DNA of 64,000 nucleotides from NCBI RefSeq assembly GCF_002917925.1, contig NZ_PPFE01000001.1:62001-126000 (forward strand). The letters are read 5' to 3'. Positions within the stretch are counted from its first letter, which is position 1; every line of letters starts with the position of its first letter. Under the pieces are notes generated by a model. It searched no databases. It had not been told where the DNA came from and was given only the letters and a program-made list of their open reading frames with translations. The DNA comes from Roseovarius confluentis. GTDB lineage: Bacteria > Pseudomonadota > Alphaproteobacteria > Rhodobacterales > Rhodobacteraceae. Below are positions 63,050 to 64,000 of this stretch, piece by piece. A program made the translations under genes and the position numbers.

Positions 63050-63880
63050 TCAGTACTTCTTGTTGCGCAGGGGCTTGCCGTCGGGCAGCGAAATATTCGC
63101 GACTTGCTCGGCAATCGGATCGTTCGAGAGTGGATGTCGGTGCGCTTCGAAATCCTCGGGATCATGCATCTTCTGCCACTCGCCACCCGAGTAGACCTCC
63201 AGCCCGGAAAACGCGGCCTTGTACCCCATCTTCGCACTGCCTGGCACCCAGTATCCAAGGTAGACATAGGGTAGGCCGGCCTCGCGGGCGATTTCGATGT
63301 GATCGAGGATTATATAGGTGCCGAGACTGTCGCGCGGTCGGTTCGGATCGTAAAAGGAATAGACCATGCTGACACCGTCATCGAACACGTCGGTCAGGCA
63401 CACCGCGACCAGGTCGCCTGTTTCCTGGTCGGCGTATTCCACGACGCGCGTGCGAATTGGCGTTTCCTCGATCATCGCGGCGAACTCGAACGTATCCATG
63501 TCAGCCATGCCGCCATTCGCGTGCCGGTCCTCGAGATATTCTCGAAACAGAGCATACTGCTCCTCCGTGGCCCAGGGTGACGTGGCGCGGCGCTCGAGCC
63601 GCTGGTTGCGCTTGATGGTGCGGCGTTGGCTGCGCGACGCAGTGAAATTCTCGACATTCACCCGTGCCGACAGACAGGCGGCACAGTCCGCGCAAGACGG
63701 GCGATAGAGCACGTTTTGCGACCGACGAAAGCCTTGTTTTGAAAGCGTGTCATTGAGACGTTGCGCTCCGTCACCCTGCAAGGCCGTAAACAATTTCCGC
63801 TCCATCCGGCCTTCGAGATACGGGCAGGGCTGGGGCGCCGTCACATAGAACTGGGGCGCGATGGGAAGAGTGTGACGCAT
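63050..63880 (-). CDS. bpt: Aspartate/glutamate leucyltransferase (arginyltransferase family)
   Basis: Bpt adds leucine from Leu-tRNA to proteins with N-terminal Asp or Glu, marking them for ClpAP by the N-end rule. The 276-residue protein has the family's cysteines ([19 protein letters not shown]), [20 protein letters not shown] and a C-terminal acyltransferase part ([19 protein letters not shown]). Start at 63880. Length is typical. Confidence 0.92.
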   Translation of the reverse strand: MRHTLPIAPQFYVTAPQPCPYLEGRMERKLFTALQGDGAQRLNDTLSKQGFRRSQNVLYRPSCADCAACLSARVNVENFTASRSQRRTIKRNQRLERRATSPWATEEQYALFREYLEDRHANGGMADMDTFEFAAMIEETPIRTRVVEYADQETGDLVAVCLTDVFDDGVSMVYSFYDPNRPRDSLGTYIILDHIEIAREAGLPYVYLGYWVPGSAKMGYKAAFSGLEVYSGGEWQKMHDPEDFEAHRHPLSNDPIAEQVANISLPDGKPLRNKKY

Positions 63881-64000
63881 GGCAGAATTCGCAACTTTCG
63901 GAACCGACGATAACAACGATGTGACGCTGCGCCAAGAGGTCAAATCCGGCGCCGTCGGCGCGGCGTCAGGAAGCCGCTCGTCGGTTTATCGCAACGGTTC
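63879..64000 (+). CDS. Possible gene start running off the right edge
   Basis: An ATG at 63879 opens a 40-codon frame to the window end ([20 protein letters not shown] and on). GGGAAGAG lies about ten bases upstream. It would overlap the bpt start codon on the opposite strand by two bases. The piece is too short to identify. Confidence 0.3.
   Translation, partial: MAEFATFGTDDNNDVTLRQEVKSGAVGAASGSRSSVYRNG

Overview
The window is chromosomal DNA of a GC-rich alphaproteobacterium, most probably of the Rhodobacterales (Roseobacter group). The grounds are the fdsGBACD-type formate dehydrogenase, the neighbourhood xerD / aroK / aroB, two parts of a split cobalamin methionine synthase, several TRAP and ABC binding proteins, DUF1638 and DUF1194 genes, and many genes coupled by ATGA or GTGA overlaps. 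This placement is inference from gene content.

Layout. 1-1.1 kb: the start of an RND efflux adaptor and an SH3 lipoprotein. 1.1-17.8 kb: a compact block in which nearly every gene serves molybdenum/tungsten or formate. It holds the NAD-dependent formate dehydrogenase operon fdsGBACD with a LysR regulator, a MOT1-type molybdate transporter, a molbindin, a FecCD-type ABC importer with a ModA-like protein, a TrmO-like methyltransferase, the tungstate importer tupBCA and a HTH/PBP-like regulator. The block ends at a tRNA with anticodon CAU; a 45-bp decayed copy of the 3' half of that tRNA lies at the other end in the same orientation. This is the geometry of an element that integrated into the tRNA 3' end, so the block looks like an old metal/formate island that has lost its integrase.

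17.9-24 kb: purMN, rnd, sufE and a cobalamin group (DUF1638 and a corrinoid protein). 24-32 kb: a probably leaderless radical SAM gene, a CNNM/CorC transporter, a degenerate metallophosphoesterase, xerD, a large conserved hypothetical, aroK and aroB. 32-36.8 kb: an arsenic unit (arsR, acr3, arsH), an MDR oxidoreductase and tyrS. 36.8-43.6 kb: anmK coupled to an Asp/Glu-racemase-like gene, an orphan oligopeptide-binding protein, an Nramp-superfamily transporter with altered metal motifs and a YihY protein. 43.6-46 kb: pterin-binding methyltransferase, MetF-like reductase and a small partner. 46-51.6 kb: ppx, rlmE, small genes, a Rieske oxygenase and an XRE regulator. 51.6-54.2 kb: acetolactate synthase ilvBN with a complete attenuator (promoter, leader peptide with Leu-Ile-Val-Val-Val, antiterminator and terminator). 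54.6-55.7 kb: a hypothetical gene and a LuxR-family pseudogene. 56-60.4 kb: a TRAP transporter. 60.5-64 kb: an ATPase, a DUF1194 protein, a serine hydrolase and the protein-arginyl/leucyltransferase bpt.

How the parts work together. The 1-17 kb block is self-contained: it imports molybdate or tungstate by three unrelated systems, buffers the oxyanion, controls uptake, and supplies the metal to one formate dehydrogenase that makes NADH. Two families of short palindromic repeats are scattered between genes, mainly from 25 to 48 kb.
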